Of a stretch of 64,000 nucleotides of DNA, positions 9,501 through 18,893 are shown piece after piece; position 1 is the stretch's first letter; each line of letters opens with the position of its first letter. Under the pieces are notes generated by a model, which worked only from the letters and a program-made list of their open reading frames with translations, made no database searches and was not told where the DNA came from. The stretch comes from Euglena gracilis (lineage: Eukaryota; Euglenida; Euglenophyceae; Euglenales), in NCBI GenBank assembly GCA_039621445.1, contig CP154955.1:39068426-39132425 (forward strand), given 5' to 3'. The position numbers and the translations under genes are program-made.

Positions 9501-11781
9501 TTCCGGGGTTGCTGCATGCAATCTGCATCGTGGGTCGACGTGCCACCATGGGGTGGGGTTGAGTGTGTATGGAGAGGACGGTGTCAACGACACCGTCCAG
9601 GATGGAGGAAGGGAAAAATTATATCGTTTGAGATCCCAATTTACAGGTTGCAAAGTGCTTCTCATCGATGAAATGTCGATGTTGACTTGCAAAATGTTGC
9701 GGGACATTGACAAGCGCATGCGCAGAGTGTGCGACAACAACAGTGAACCCTTTGGGGGAATGTGCGTGGTTCTTATGGGTGATTTCGTTCAAATCCCCCC
9801 TGTTGGTGGGGGAGACCTATACATCAAACCTAAAACACAGTCTGCAGCAACGTTAGACTCATTAGAAGGCTATGCACTGTTTCAATCTTTCAAAGTGATC
9901 AGCCTCAATACCCAACATAGGGCTCAAGATCCCGAGCACATGGCTGCAGTGGCAGCTTACCGAAATTTTTCTCTACCAGGGCTACACGCACGAGACAAAT
10001 TTTTGTCGTCGTTGAGAATGATAACACCCTCCGATTTTCAAAGGGATAGGTCGTGGTCAAATGCACTCATTGTATCCACAGACCGAAAATGTGTACACAT
10101 GGTGAATGAAGTCATGGTTCGCTTATTTGCTGAAAGCACGAGAAAACCCATTATAAAATGGAAGTTGCCATTGAAAAATGAGTTTGCCGCGTGCATTGGT
10201 GAGGATGTTCAAAATGTTATGTATGCCAAAGTGAAGGATTTGTGGGCACATGTCGTGGAAGGATGTCCTATCACTTTGACATATAACATACGCCCGGAGC
10301 GTGGGTTGTCAAATGGGACAAGGGCTTCCGTCCATTCCATTGTGCTTAACGAAAGTGAGCCAATGGAGACGTTGGAAAGGATTTCACATGCACGCCCTGG
10401 AGAAATCGTTACGTTGGAATACCCCCCTTGGGCAATAAATGTCATCGTTCAAGGGGATATCACCGACAATGCTGCTCTAGCCATCACGGAGGAGGGTGGA
10501 AGAATCATTCCTTTGTTTTCCATCCCACGGGAGGTCAACATCGCGCGTTACTTGCATCTTTCGTCCAAAAAAGGGGGCATTGTGACAGTGATGGCACATC
10601 CTTTTAATTTGTTGTTTGCAACAACTTTTCATGGTGTCCAATGTCGGACATTGGACAAAATTATTTTGTGCGTTGACCATCCGATCACTCCCACTCTATC
10701 ATACAATGCGTTTTATGTTGGTATCAGTCGGGTCAGACGTACAGAGGACATACGCCTCATTCAACTCAGGAGTACTGATGACCTTTGCACTATTGTGCGA
10801 AGATTGCGTTCTTTACTTCCCCGTGCACAACTGGTGAATTATATGTGCCAACACAAGTCCATGCCAACGACTTTCAAGCATTTGCAAAACTTGTATTTGC
10901 AAGTGGGGATATCATATGATGGGAAGGGAGCAGACAAAGTATTGAAACCTAGTGGAGAAAATGTTTTGAAATTTCAGTGTAGGAAAGGATGCGGACAAAG
11001 GTACCCTTCAAACACGGCACGGAACGATCACGAGAAAATTTGTGCAACAATAACACAGCATTCTGCATTATATGCGTGCCGCATGGGATGTGGGCGCATA
11101 TGGAAGAAGGATGCACATCGGAAATTGCATGAACCACATTGCAAAGGTTCAAACAATCCTGCCATTGTAGATGCGCGAGTGATAGAACCCGATCATGTTG
11201 ACACGAGCACTGTTGTGGAACTAAATGTTCAAAACACGCCACAGGACCAACATACCAGGGAGCAAATGAATGCTACCATCAATTGTTCAGAGTTCGTGAC
11301 TGTATCAGATTGCATTCCAAAGGCGGCTGCAAAAATTTGGAAGGCAAAGGGGGATGGTTCTTGTTTTTTTTATTGCGTGCTGGGTTCAAATGAGCCCAGG
11401 GATGCAATACAATTACGCCAGAGACTCGCTAATTACATTGCGGCCCACTGGAATTCCACAGTGCCAGGATTTGACATTCCTGTTGGGGATGTTCTGATGG
11501 GGATTGGTCGCCAGCGTGAGCAGTATCTCACGTCACTCTTAAGCCACAACCATTGGGCTGAAGAGCCCGAGATAGTCCTGATATGTCACATGCTCGGCAT
11601 CAGGATAAACGTATTTTTAGAGGCAGGTGAACATTGGCGACGATGCACACAATATGGGAATGCAGGGCCAATCCTTTCGGTGATTTATCAACAAAATCCA
11701 CCACATTACGATGTCCTTAGACAGCCTCCTCCGGAAGTACTGGTTGCTCGGCAAAGCAAGAGGAGAAAAACAACCGAGTGA
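3589..11781 (+). CDS. Helitron Rep/Pif1 helicase with C2H2 fingers and OTU domain
   Basis: Rolling-circle transposase of a Helitron, about 2,730 aa and uninterrupted. Domains in order, counted from the ATG at 3,589: four C2H2 fingers (about 129-269); an Ala/Gly/His-rich imperfect repeat (291-439); a Cys-containing N-region like those of other Helitrons (559-790); a Rep nuclease with the two-histidine motif GSLHGHG (H1125, H1127) and YVVGYCTK with paired tyrosines (Y1337, Y1341); an acidic linker (about 1468-1524); a Pif1-type helicase with Walker A GPGTGKST (1941), Walker B LLIDEMSM (2025), GDFVQIPP (2064) and a C-terminal GISRVRR; two more Cys/His fingers (about 2464-2518); and an OTU cysteine protease (GDGSC, C2592; NPPHYDVL, H2706). 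The frame is open upstream to 3,577 without an ATG; 3,598 is an alternative start. A 'ctctgtgcag' acceptor-like site at 3,551-3,560 allows an upstream exon. The intact frame suggests recent activity. Confidence 0.93.
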   Translation: MHSMQQQDEDMMPSPTLRHGVVVFIGVGCFLFALMKALKKRMENAPCSNPSTLVKPDTFECWGDIEMERAMQNESSFGSWDATNETRREFVRSVSGGVQKCDSFWPEGIAFGLGGSNFMQQSTCIGEECKYCRKTFSTRPNLLRHIRNVHAGSTERDDDCMPAQPGEGCNAQAIESDRLQCPQCEKTFASNKHLLRHMRDQHSADISDVHSPKLFTCSKCDEHFGDRGHLKRHFERCNSSVPRTPSRVCPYCKEEFSRVQNMRRHVVGCVKAPIRSLSRRRLFYEESMDTGIYGVEGVVHAAEGAVGGMQGAEHGARGVEGGCSGVEGMAHAAKGAAGGVERGAHGVQGGCSGVQGMVHAAEGAVGGMQGAEHGAQSAARGVEGGCSGVEGMAHAAKGAEGGAERGAHGVQGGCSGVQGMVHAMEGGEHGAQGAACGVLGATFGGQRSFVWEQLHASSRMNCPLLKLGDEQLAQLLNVEPPNETEFRSLGGWKSLAAVMRGWWDSTGWGTWPAAPCPFPSTERDEVLQQLENEELTPERVVSMVKEWEENVGVLDNINICQVCGVEDFIEVKPVSLHSLQVLQLNEVEQDWLAKIPTQYHCHLCIVQHGVNLYWLHGVPEAGDVHVCKQCQKSLIGPSPIRPPRSVASGKHFGIRSGLPELTALEERLIAPVRTCITIVKLVAMGGGHGVGWGIKGHTISFPHEGLEQTILALPNVARLKETKVLFLGARPQWDQVLATERCRAKIERIFTVNWDKLIQWLVVLKHINPLYAAVEILQREPSEVHAFSSTIFERVEIVEESEATACDARMSADIANPSDEMETNAIDDAVLVADGTIVGCASNDLPAVAQCIQDICKNRATTFVHRDETPVNEFTRNAHLLMGSFPTLFMTYQGIEKNSGLNTETVRHLLYQHDHRFAESRDFVLLTFNQKLRHMALRSISRRLKATPSFLTRFENAVNSVDFTERLEEAIKNPTGSLATKLLMQFLPIIRTCHSIVPFGSSERYATLGKMQAMLAWFGMPSVFFTFAPNDVDNVLTLALCLGKVKLSLQMPETSAKFSAISNNPVAAARIFERQVLAFMKALLGVPDAQTTRKHECMCSRKVGMHGTPIAAVICTEAQSRGSLHGHGVFWGGIPPHILDAIVHDEEAIKVAARALDSQVCTSLSNDVHEKWEERQREHCPAPRMLEEKGQRLPLPVNVEEAYMSIMHFAEEVMGALQIHRCFIPSCGKPPAGRFGCRFGMPRACGSHLAETRPHLFVARKMETGGHDLQQIPLEHMANIAEDPTVDSHLVVWETKRPHNCDGRVVDCSKLVSFVLACNSNAQILGGEVGVLALANYVVGYCTKNPVKLGGVLSVVRHVLGEVEERLGHKMQEKQDYAVLLKRVVNAMDRKIEVGAQMAATAVLGYPSWHASHKFVIVNPWHYISSLPALFPAMAELGERKSNEDDILCSNKSSTNEAAVSGTADIDGQGVLPYDVDGDAQSDDADDFDEEFKSGNDDDEGESEHEESEIENGDGECNGDLANEPLQQKVAQLHLAGKKGNGKDNRTLDTLMHLRRMDNLDDPFVEEGGATELVSVVHEGKSIIVGIPAAYNYALRGGELENISALEYAAHFSLQSAVNDVSIDGEPPEGSPKGTMFHLHDMHLLAGTWVQKMGNQFRCPVLSGKKLPKWPGEDGPSRVQKIWAQYVMTFIVPWSFENPPKIAWDDFCQWEECAGKKEAPYLDRARFAYVQRLKSLTAVAQKNSVLSAIIRNRNQKKWGLPHPLDINFNALAERSAMQEIRHSVKIQHFHDTLHNLHEAMQKYSSEGLKECDQVEPRLVNVLLKVFSGRVEEHSQQTKSPNVIERFAMHINSANPFDAKAALLDTLNKTYAVLKSDDFQPPEVGSRVGTNPATVRFCLQSNVVLTEEQENFVQMISEYVQFVSIADPSCKPTPPRVVVHAGPGTGKSTMARELHNRLSTAFGTNILRFMAPSGVAACNLHRGSTCHHGVGLSVYGEDGVNDTVQDGGREKLYRLRSQFTGCKVLLIDEMSMLTCKMLRDIDKRMRRVCDNNSEPFGGMCVVLMGDFVQIPPVGGGDLYIKPKTQSAATLDSLEGYALFQSFKVISLNTQHRAQDPEHMAAVAAYRNFSLPGLHARDKFLSSLRMITPSDFQRDRSWSNALIVSTDRKCVHMVNEVMVRLFAESTRKPIIKWKLPLKNEFAACIGEDVQNVMYAKVKDLWAHVVEGCPITLTYNIRPERGLSNGTRASVHSIVLNESEPMETLERISHARPGEIVTLEYPPWAINVIVQGDITDNAALAITEEGGRIIPLFSIPREVNIARYLHLSSKKGGIVTVMAHPFNLLFATTFHGVQCRTLDKIILCVDHPITPTLSYNAFYVGISRVRRTEDIRLIQLRSTDDLCTIVRRLRSLLPRAQLVNYMCQHKSMPTTFKHLQNLYLQVGISYDGKGADKVLKPSGENVLKFQCRKGCGQRYPSNTARNDHEKICATITQHSALYACRMGCGRIWKKDAHRKLHEPHCKGSNNPAIVDARVIEPDHVDTSTVVELNVQNTPQDQHTREQMNATINCSEFVTVSDCIPKAAAKIWKAKGDGSCFFYCVLGSNEPRDAIQLRQRLANYIAAHWNSTVPGFDIPVGDVLMGIGRQREQYLTSLLSHNHWAEEPEIVLICHMLGIRINVFLEAGEHWRRCTQYGNAGPILSVIYQQNPPHYDVLRQPPPEVLVARQSKRRKTTE

Positions 11782-11934
11782 CACAAGTGAGGTCACTATT
11801 CAGAGTGCAGATGCGCCACTCTTTGATCTCATCAAAAGAGTGCACGGGATGCACCGTTTCCCCCCCCCCGGTACCTGACATGAGTGCACAATGTGCACCA
11901 GCACGCGGACAAAGGAAATGGCATGCGTGTGCAC

Positions 11935-13850
11935 GTTCCCCCCCCCGGTACCCATTTGATCAACGCCGTGCAGGGGCCCCGCCCCCCACTAGCCATGGAG
12001 TGAGTACCGGGCCCGCACGTTCCCCCCCCCCTCGGTACCCATTTGATCAAGGCCGTGCAGGGGCACCGCCCCCCACTAGCCATCGAGTGAGTACAGGGCC
12101 CGCACGTTCCCCCCCCCCTCGGTACCCATTTGATCAAGGCCGTGCAGGGGCCCCGCCCCCCACTAGCCATCGAGTGAGTACAGGGCCCGCACGTTCCCCG
12201 CCCCCCGGTACCCATTTGAACAAGGCCGTGCAGGGGCATCGCCCCCCACTAGCCATCGAGTGAGCAGGGACCTCCCCCCCCCCCCCCGGTACCCATTTGA
12301 ACAAGGCCGTGCAGGGGCATCGCCCCCGCACTAGCCATCGAGCGAGTACAGGGCCCGCACCTCCCCCCCTTTGATCAAGGCCGTGCAGGGGCATCGCCCC
12401 CCACTAGCCCTTTTTTTACTCCCCCCCCCTCGGTGCCCATTTGGGCTCAAGGCCGTGCAGGGGCCCCGCCCCCCACTAGCCATCGAGTGTGTACCGAAAC
12501 TGCACTTCTACCCCCCCCCCCCCGCTCGGTACCCATTTGGTCTCAAGGCCGTGCAGGGGCACCGCCCCCCACTAGCCATCGAGTGTGTACCGAAACAGCA
12601 CCGTTTCCCCCCATTCGGTACCCATTTGATCTCAAGGCCGTGCAGGGGCACCGCCCCCCACTAGCCATCGAGTGTGCACCGAAACTGCACCTTTTTTTAC
12701 TCCCCCCCCTCGGTACCCATTTGGTCTCAAGGCCGTGCAGGGGCCCCGCCCCCCACTAGCCATCGAGTGTGTACCGAAACAGCACCGTTCCCCCCCCATT
12801 CGGTACCCATTTGGTCTCAAGGCCGTGCAGGGGCACCGCCCCCCACTAGCCATCGAGTGTGTACCGAAACTGCACCTTTTTTTACTCCCCCCCCTCGGTA
12901 CCCATTTGGTCTCAAGGCCGTGCAGGGGCCCCGCCCCCCACTAGCCATCGAGTGTGTACCGAAACAGCACCGTTTCCCCCCCATTCGGTACCCATTTGAT
13001 CTCAAGGCCGTGCAGGGGCACCGCCCCCCACTAGCCATCGAGTGTGTACCGAAACTGCACCTTTTTTTTACTCCCCCCCCCTCGACCCATTTGATCTCAA
13101 GGCCGTGCAGGGGCACCGCCCCCCACTAGCCATCGAGTGTGTACCAAAACAGCACCGTTTCCCCCCCCATTCGGTACCCATTTGATCTCAAGGCCGTGCA
13201 GGGGCCCCGCCCCCCACTAGCCATCGAGTGAGTACAGGGCCCGCACGTTCCCCCCCCCCCCCGGTACCCATTTGATCAAGGCCGTGCAGGGGCCCCGCCC
13301 CCCACTAGCCATCGAATGAGTACAGGGCCCGCACCTCCCCCCCCCTCGGTACCCATTTGATCAAGGCCGTGCAGGGGCCCCGCCCCCCACTAGCCATCGA
13401 GTGAGTACAGGGCCTGCACCTTCCCCCCCCCCCCCCCGGTACCCATTTGATCAAGGCCGTGCAGGGGCCCCGCCCCCCACTAGCCATCGAGTGAGTACAG
13501 GGCCCGCACCTTCCCCCCCCCCCCGGTACCCATTTGATCAAGGCCGTGCAGGGGCGCTGCCCCCCACTAGCCATCGAGTGAGTACAGGGCCCGCACCTTC
13601 CCCGCCCCCCGGTACCCATTTGATCCAGGCCGTGCAGGGGCCCCGCCCCCCACTAGCCATCAAGTGAGTACAGGGCCCGAACGTTCCCCCCCCCCCGGTA
13701 CCCATTTGAACAAGGCCGTGCAGGGGCATCGCCCCCCACTAGCCATCGAGTGAGTACAGGGCCCGCACCTCCCCCCCCCTCGGTACCCATTTGATCAAGG
13801 CCGTGCAGGGGCATCGCCCCCCACTAGCCATTGAGTCGGTACAGGGGCAC
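11935..13850. repeat. GC-rich tandem array, about 22 units of 80-93 bp
   Basis: Each unit holds a C-tract, 'ggtacccatttg', 'caaggccgtgcaggggc' and 'ccccactagccatcgag'. Two subtypes alternate: 'gagtgagtacagggcccgc' units at both ends and 'gagtgtgtaccgaaac' units in the middle (about 12.4-13.2 kb). It begins about 150 bp after the Helitron stop codon. Long open frames cross it in several phases, which I attribute to repetition. Confidence 0.9.
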
Positions 13851-13859
13851 CTTTTTCAA

Positions 13860-14440
13860 ACCTCTCAGACCAATTTCATCAAGGCCATGCAAGGCCATCG
13901 CCTCCCACTGGCCTCATGCAGTACACGTTGCTAATGTGCGAAACACACAAAGCATTCCCATATTTGTGAGCAAAATACAACAGATCTCAAAACTGTGTGC
14001 ACCAAGCAAATGCGGATGCTGCACCGGGCAGAAAGGCAATGTCATTCCCTTGGCCAGATTTATTACGCCCACCCATGACTGCACGATGTGCACCAGGCGA
14101 GTGTAGGAGCTACACCATGAAAATGCAAATGGTTGTTTCCCACGGTTTCATTGCCCACACATAAGTGCACGATGTGCACTACGCGAATGCAGGAGCTACA
14201 CCAGGAGAAAGGAAATGGCACACCTGTGGCCACAATTTCAATCCCTACACGTGACTGCACAATGTGCGTCAGACGAGTGCAAGCATGGCAACGAGCGAGT
14301 ATATGAGCTGCACGAAGGAACCACATCACAGTACACGTTGATGGGCGAGACACTGAAAGGAATCCCGTATCGGTAAGCAAACAGAACACATCTCAAAAAA
14401 TCTGCCTCCAAGCGCATATGCTGCACAGCGATGAAACATT
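13860..14440. repeat. Degenerate repeats with a 'gcacgatgtgcac' core
   Basis: The phrase 'gcacgatgtgcaccaggcg' and variants recur at about 14,080, 14,168 and 14,250, each followed by 'gagctacacc'-like text, with units of roughly 85-100 bp. A similar 'gcacaatgtgcaccagc' lies at 11,886, before the GC-rich array, so both arrays may belong to one Helitron non-coding region. Confidence 0.55.
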
Positions 14441-15160
14441 ACATCGTCCATTCCAAGTTACTTTGGCAAGGCATAAATTAGGCTGCATCCCAAGAGCCAA
14501 GAGACAAATCTGCTTCCTTTGTTCATGTGTCAATGAGAATGTTGTGAATGAGAATGCTGTCAATGAAAATGCTTCTTTCTGCAATCCATTGAGGAAACAC
14601 CAAAAGAAATAGACACTCCGGAAGTGTAAGCACCTCTAACTCTAATCATTAACCATCCAATTTTTCCAGTGGCAAACGTCGCCGGTCCCCATGCCGACGG
14701 GAAAAGCCACATCCCCTTTCGGTAAAACCTCTCTCCCCTAACCCCTCTCCCTGACACTAACCTATCTCGCTAACTAACACCAACACACCTAACACTAACT
14801 AACCCTGACAACCTAACACTAAACTGTTACCTGCAAAACCCAGTGGGAAACCCCAAATTCTAACCTCTTGCCCATGGCAAGATAGCAAGGTAGGTAACCG
14901 CCCGCAACCGTGCGGGTCCCCGGTACCCATAGCCGGGGATACCCAAGCCGATGACATCCCATCATCGTCACCCCACTTGGGGGGGCAACGATGATGGGAG
15001 CGGTGCGAACTCGGGGTAACCACGCCTGGGCCGCATCAACCGTTCGGAGGCGTCCCGAATAATAATACCCACTCTGACCCACTTTTGTATTAATTTAACC
15101 AATGCATTATAGCCATATGAATCCACCACCACCACCCAGCCGAGCCGCCATCGGGGACGG
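14441..15160. other. Non-coding stretch, possible Helitron 3' region
   Basis: No gene recognised. Contains short 'aatgagaatgctgtcaatg' repeats (14,530-14,570), a 'cctaacactaact' rich stretch (14,745-14,825) and an inverted pair 'catcccatcatcgt' / 'acgatgatggga' (14,956-15,000) that can form a hairpin. A Helitron 3' end should be a hairpin followed by CTRR; I could not fix it. Confidence 0.3.
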
Positions 15161-15164
15161 GGGC

Positions 15165-16536
15165 CGCCGGGCCGGGCCGGGGTGGTCTCCCAAAGAGCTC
15201 AGCTCTACGTCACACCCTGGTCGCTGAGCTCTTATCCCTTTATTGGTAAGAGCAAAGCTTACCACCGGCGAAACCCCCCCCCTCGACCCCCCCCCCTCGG
15301 GGCCACCAGGAGAACCGACGGATTATCACCATGATCCCGGCCCGGTTTCCGGAATTTTTTATCCCAGTCGCGAGCGACTGGATTTCTAGTTTCCGAATCA
15401 CCTGGGTTTGACCCCCAACTCCCCACCAGGCCCGAGTTATTCACGCGCGAAGGGGTCCAAACTGGGTAGGATTTACCCGCCCCCCTGGATAAGCCCCCCC
15501 CCTTTGGACTCTGCCATTTCGGCCAAAAAAATGTCAATTTTCAAAATATCTCCAAAATGAAGCCAAATCAAAGGAAATGTCCGGAGACCTAATTTGAAGC
15601 CCTTGGAACGCCCCATCCACCGGTATTTTGATTTCCCCGCAACTCCCCGCCCAGCCCGAGATACGGCCCGGATGGCCGTTTTGTACACTTTTCCCTCTGT
15701 TCGACTTAGCCGTTTTCGGGGTGGGGGGGTCAAAAAATCGACGTTTTCAAAATTTCTCGAAAATGATGCAAAATCAAAGGAAATGTCTGGAGACCTAAAT
15801 TGAAGCCCTTGGAACGAACGCTCTATCTACTGGGATTTTGGTTTCCCCACAACTCCCCGCCCAGCCCGAGATACGGGCGTTTTTTTTTGGCCAATTTGGG
15901 CCGTTTCAGGCCATTTTGTACACTTTTCCTCTGTTTGACATGGCCGTTTTCGGCCAGAAAGTCGGAAAAATCGAAAATATTTTTTTTGCCCGAAACGATG
16001 TTTTTTGGCCTCCCGGACCCGGAAAAACTGTTTTTGAGCCGAAAACGAGCGTTTTTCGACCCGTCAGCGCCCCGTTTTGGGCCGCCGACCCATTGACTTT
16101 GGGTCAAAACCGGTCGAAAAAGTCGAAAAAAATCGAAAAAGATTTTTTGCCCGAAACGATGTTTTTGGGCCTCCCGGACCCGGAAAAACTGTTTTTGCGC
16201 CGAAAACGAGCGTTTTTCGACCCGTCAGCGCCCCGTTTTGGGCCGCCGACCCATTGACTTTGGGTCAAAACCGGGTCGAAAAAGTCGAAAAAAATCGAAA
16301 AAGATTTTTTGCCCGAAACGATGTTTTTGGGCCTCCCGGACCCGGAAAAACTGTTTTTGAGCCGAAAACGAGCGTTTTTCGACCCGCCAGCGCCCCGTTT
16401 TGGGCCGCCGACCCGTTGACTTTGGGTCAAAACCGGGTCGAAAAAGTCGAAAAAAATCGAAAAAATTTTTTTTGCCCGAAACGATGTTTTTGGGCCTCCC
16501 GGACCCGGAAAAACTGTTTTTGAGCCGAAAACGAGC
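15165..16536 (+). repeat. Composite dispersed repeat, left part
   Basis: Begins 'gccgggccggggtggtc' and the 'gagctcagctctacgtcac' module, as at 83-185. It continues through 'cccgagatacggccc' modules and ends in the tandem 162-bp units. The same order, reversed, is seen at 51,757-53,115. Interrupted at 16,537 by an inserted element and resumed at 18,894. No protein recognised. Confidence 0.7.
15991..16536 (+). repeat. 162-bp tandem repeat, four units
   Basis: 'cgaaacgatgtttttgggcc' type starts at 15,991, 16,152, 16,314 and 16,477, spacing 161-163 bp. Units also carry 'gccgaaaacgagcgttttt' and 'tgactttgggtcaaaac'. The fourth unit is cut by the insertion at 16,537. Because the unit is close to a multiple of three, several frames stay open. 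Confidence 0.9.
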
Positions 16537-16588
16537 GGAGGCTAGGCGCGCCGCTCGGGGGGGTCCGGGACCCCCCCCTCCCCCCCCC

Positions 16589-18467
16589 TAAGGTTGTTTC
16601 GATTAATCGATTTTTTGATTAATCGTTCGCCACCCCTTGATTAATCGTTCATTCGGCCAGGGGGTGATTAATCGAAATAATCGGTCTTCCCAAGGAAACC
16701 ATTGAAAAAGCAGTGCAGGAAAACACTTGGGAGTGATCATTTTGGAGGCTCTGTCTCACAAAAATGTCACTGCGTGTTGCCGTTAGGAAACAAACGGGAT
16801 ATATTCATACGCACAGACATCAGAGCACGGATGGAAGAGTCATCCAGTTTAGCGCGCAAGTCGCTATGCATGAGACTCTGGTGAGAAAAACTACGCTCAA
16901 CACAAGCTTCTGAAACACCAAGGCTGAAAATTGCAATTGCAACTTTGGCCAAAATCGGCACATGCAAAGCAACCCCCTCCCAAAATTGCACAGGCTGAGG
17001 AAGTGGCCGAGCAGTGATGGTCAGAGGGCCATTTCGGGTTACCCATTGCCCCACCTCCCGTTTCAGCTGTGGCAAAATATCATCCTCATGACCCATTTTT
17101 TTCAGTAAGGGAAGGCAGAGTGAGGTCAGAGCTGTGTTCAGCTTAGCCCTGTCGGCTGATGTCCAGGATGAAAGGTCAGATGTTGGTGAGAATGCACGTG
17201 CCAATAGGAAAGGGATCCCGGAAAAATGCTTCCCACACTGATGGCGGCACCCAATGCTTTTCTGAACAGGTCACACTTTTGATTGGTAGCTTCCCTTCAC
17301 CTTTTCCAGCGGCCTTTTGGAGATCTTTCAACTTGATTTGGAGCTCCCTGTCCTCCATCTTTTCAATGACATTCTCTGCCGTCTGCACAGCACCACGCAC
17401 AAGGGGGGTGTCTTCGATATCTTTCAATAGCAGCTGAAAGGTGTGCGCTGCACAACGCAGTGCGAAGACTTTTCAAAGAACACATTACACACCGGGCAAG
17501 AGCGTTCTGAACACCACTGGCGTTGTCACCAACAACCCCCAGAATCATGATCCCTTTGGCTTCCAGGGTTTTCTTCGCAGCTGCCACACACTGGAATATG
17601 AGTTCCCCACAATTCGCACCCAGCTCGACACTGTCTATAAAGTGCGCTTCACCCTTCCACAAAAGCACCACATTGTACATTTTCCTGAAAAAATACCGAC
17701 AGAAAATATTTTTAACAAGAGGAGAAAACAAACGTGTGTCTGGTGTTTGTCCAACCATCAACAGCCAAAGTACCAGTGCCCTTGCCAATTTTGGAAATCA
17801 TCAGGTTGTCTATTTTTGCAGCCAGCAATTTCATCTCTTCAATCAGTTGCTGCCTTCCCAAACCAACAGGAATGCTTGGCCCAAATTGAGCTCGGAAAAG
17901 GGGGTCTTCGATAAGCTGGTAGGCCAAGGCATTGCACGCCCAAATACCACAGCACAATTCTCGGCTGGACAAAGTTGCTTTGGCCCCTTCCGCCAAATTT
18001 CTCTTCAGGACAGCCGTGGTTATTTTCTGTTGCCCTGAAAAATAAAGATTTGGCTGCCTGAAAAACATAAAGTGTGCAAACCCTTTGGCCCAAACTGCAC
18101 CATATCATGCTGTGATTTCAAATGGCTGATCATGTTTGTCGTATTGCCATGATATTTGAGCTTGCCTTTCTCTGGGGGACATTTTTGACACACCACATGG
18201 TGTACGTCATCCTTCATCCTCTTAAAATGTTGCCATACCCAAGAGGCTGCCATAACAAAGCAAAGCTATGTAGGGAAAAGATCCATAAAGGGAAAAAATT
18301 AATTTTAAGGTAAAACATTATTTTACAAGGGAAATGAAGTGTTTGTTGGTCATCATAATGCCAGGAACCCAAAGGGGGCATTAATCGTTCGGTAATCGTT
18401 CGCCACCCCCCGATTAATCGGCATTAATCGTTCGGTGCCGTCGATTAAGATTAATCGTCCAACCTTA
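16589..18467 (-). mobile_element. hAT transposon, TSD of eight C
   Basis: Ends are 'taaggttg' (16,589) and 'caacctta' (to 18,467), flanked by C-tracts at 16,581-16,588 and 18,468-18,475 that fit the 8-bp duplication typical of hAT elements, here CCCCCCCC. Subterminal 'gattaatcg' motifs repeat at both ends. The transposase remnant is on the minus strand. Because the target is a homopolymer, the duplication length is not independently provable. Confidence 0.75.
16767..18253 (-). pseudogene. Decayed hAT-family transposase
   Basis: Minus-strand pieces in order. A BED-type zinc finger lies at 18,253-18,100 (CQKC ... HLKSQH). A middle domain lies at 18,068-17,710 (TLAVDGWTN). An RNaseH-like core lies at 17,788-17,363 (GVVGDNASG). 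The C-terminal hATC dimerisation region is at 17,204-16,767 (GVSEACVERSFS, then HSDLRAKLDD). The pieces fall in different frames. Some jumps could be short introns, but overlaps of the frames and a large missing middle suggest frameshifts. It is the only hAT transposase in the window and a candidate source for hAT-type MITEs, though its termini differ from the CAGGG-ended ones. Confidence 0.8.
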
Positions 18468-18893
18468 CCCCCCCCCCTGCGCGGCCCCTGCGCGGCCGCC
18501 CGCGCGGCCGCTCGCCCCCCCCCCTTGACCCCCCCCCTCCCCCCACTGTGCCTAGCATAGCCAAGAAAAAAAAATTTTGGTGAAAAAATCGCGATTTTTT
18601 TAGGCCCAAAAATGACCAAAATGACCATTTTCGGACACAAAATGGCAAAATTGGGGGCCGCGCGCTCTGCGCGCAGCCAAAAAAGCACTTTTTTGGTCAA
18701 AAATGGCCCAAAAATGGCAAAAAAATGACCACTTTTTGGACCCGAAAATCACCGATTTTAGGATGCGTTCCGCCCGCACGGCCGCCCTCGGAGCCCCCCC
18801 GCCCCCCCCCCCCCCCCCTCCCCCTGCGCGGCCGCCCGCGCGGCCGCTCGCCCCCCCGGACCCCCCCCCCTCCCCCCACTGTGCCTAGCCTCC

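Larger units (their letters stand above)
16537..18893. mobile_element. Outer inserted element with 11-bp inverted ends
   Basis: 'ggaggctaggc' at 16,537-16,547 and 'gcctagcctcc' at 18,883-18,893 are exact inverted repeats. The left flank 'gaaaacgagc' and right flank 'agcgtttttcgac' rebuild the uninterrupted repeat unit, showing an insertion with only a 3-4 bp shared 'agc(g)'. Both edges are GC-rich C-tracts ('ctgcgcggcc' near 18,476 and 18,824). It carries the hAT element inside. A second copy of the right-end motif ('actgtgcctagc', about 18,546) suggests an internal duplication. Confidence 0.65.

Noticed and set aside
11941-13129. Pro/Arg-rich ORFs through the tandem array on both strands
   Set aside because: Open frames exist in several phases because the repeat unit lacks stops. 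Frames change between unit subtypes, and no start or splice context is seen.
11935-13850. CRISPR-like array
   Set aside because: Units are 80-93 bp and nearly identical throughout, with no unique spacers. The context is eukaryotic with a Helitron, so it is a satellite-type tandem array.
14745-14825. Telomere-like repeat
   Set aside because: 'cctaacactaact' words are irregular and lack a fixed 6-8 base unit. The region is internal and flanked by other repeats.
15838-16523. Repeated 50-residue protein encoded by the 162-bp units
   Set aside because: The reading is open on both strands and in more than one phase, and the same sequence elsewhere (1.4-2.1 kb, 51.9 kb) is frameshifted. A non-coding tandem repeat explains it.
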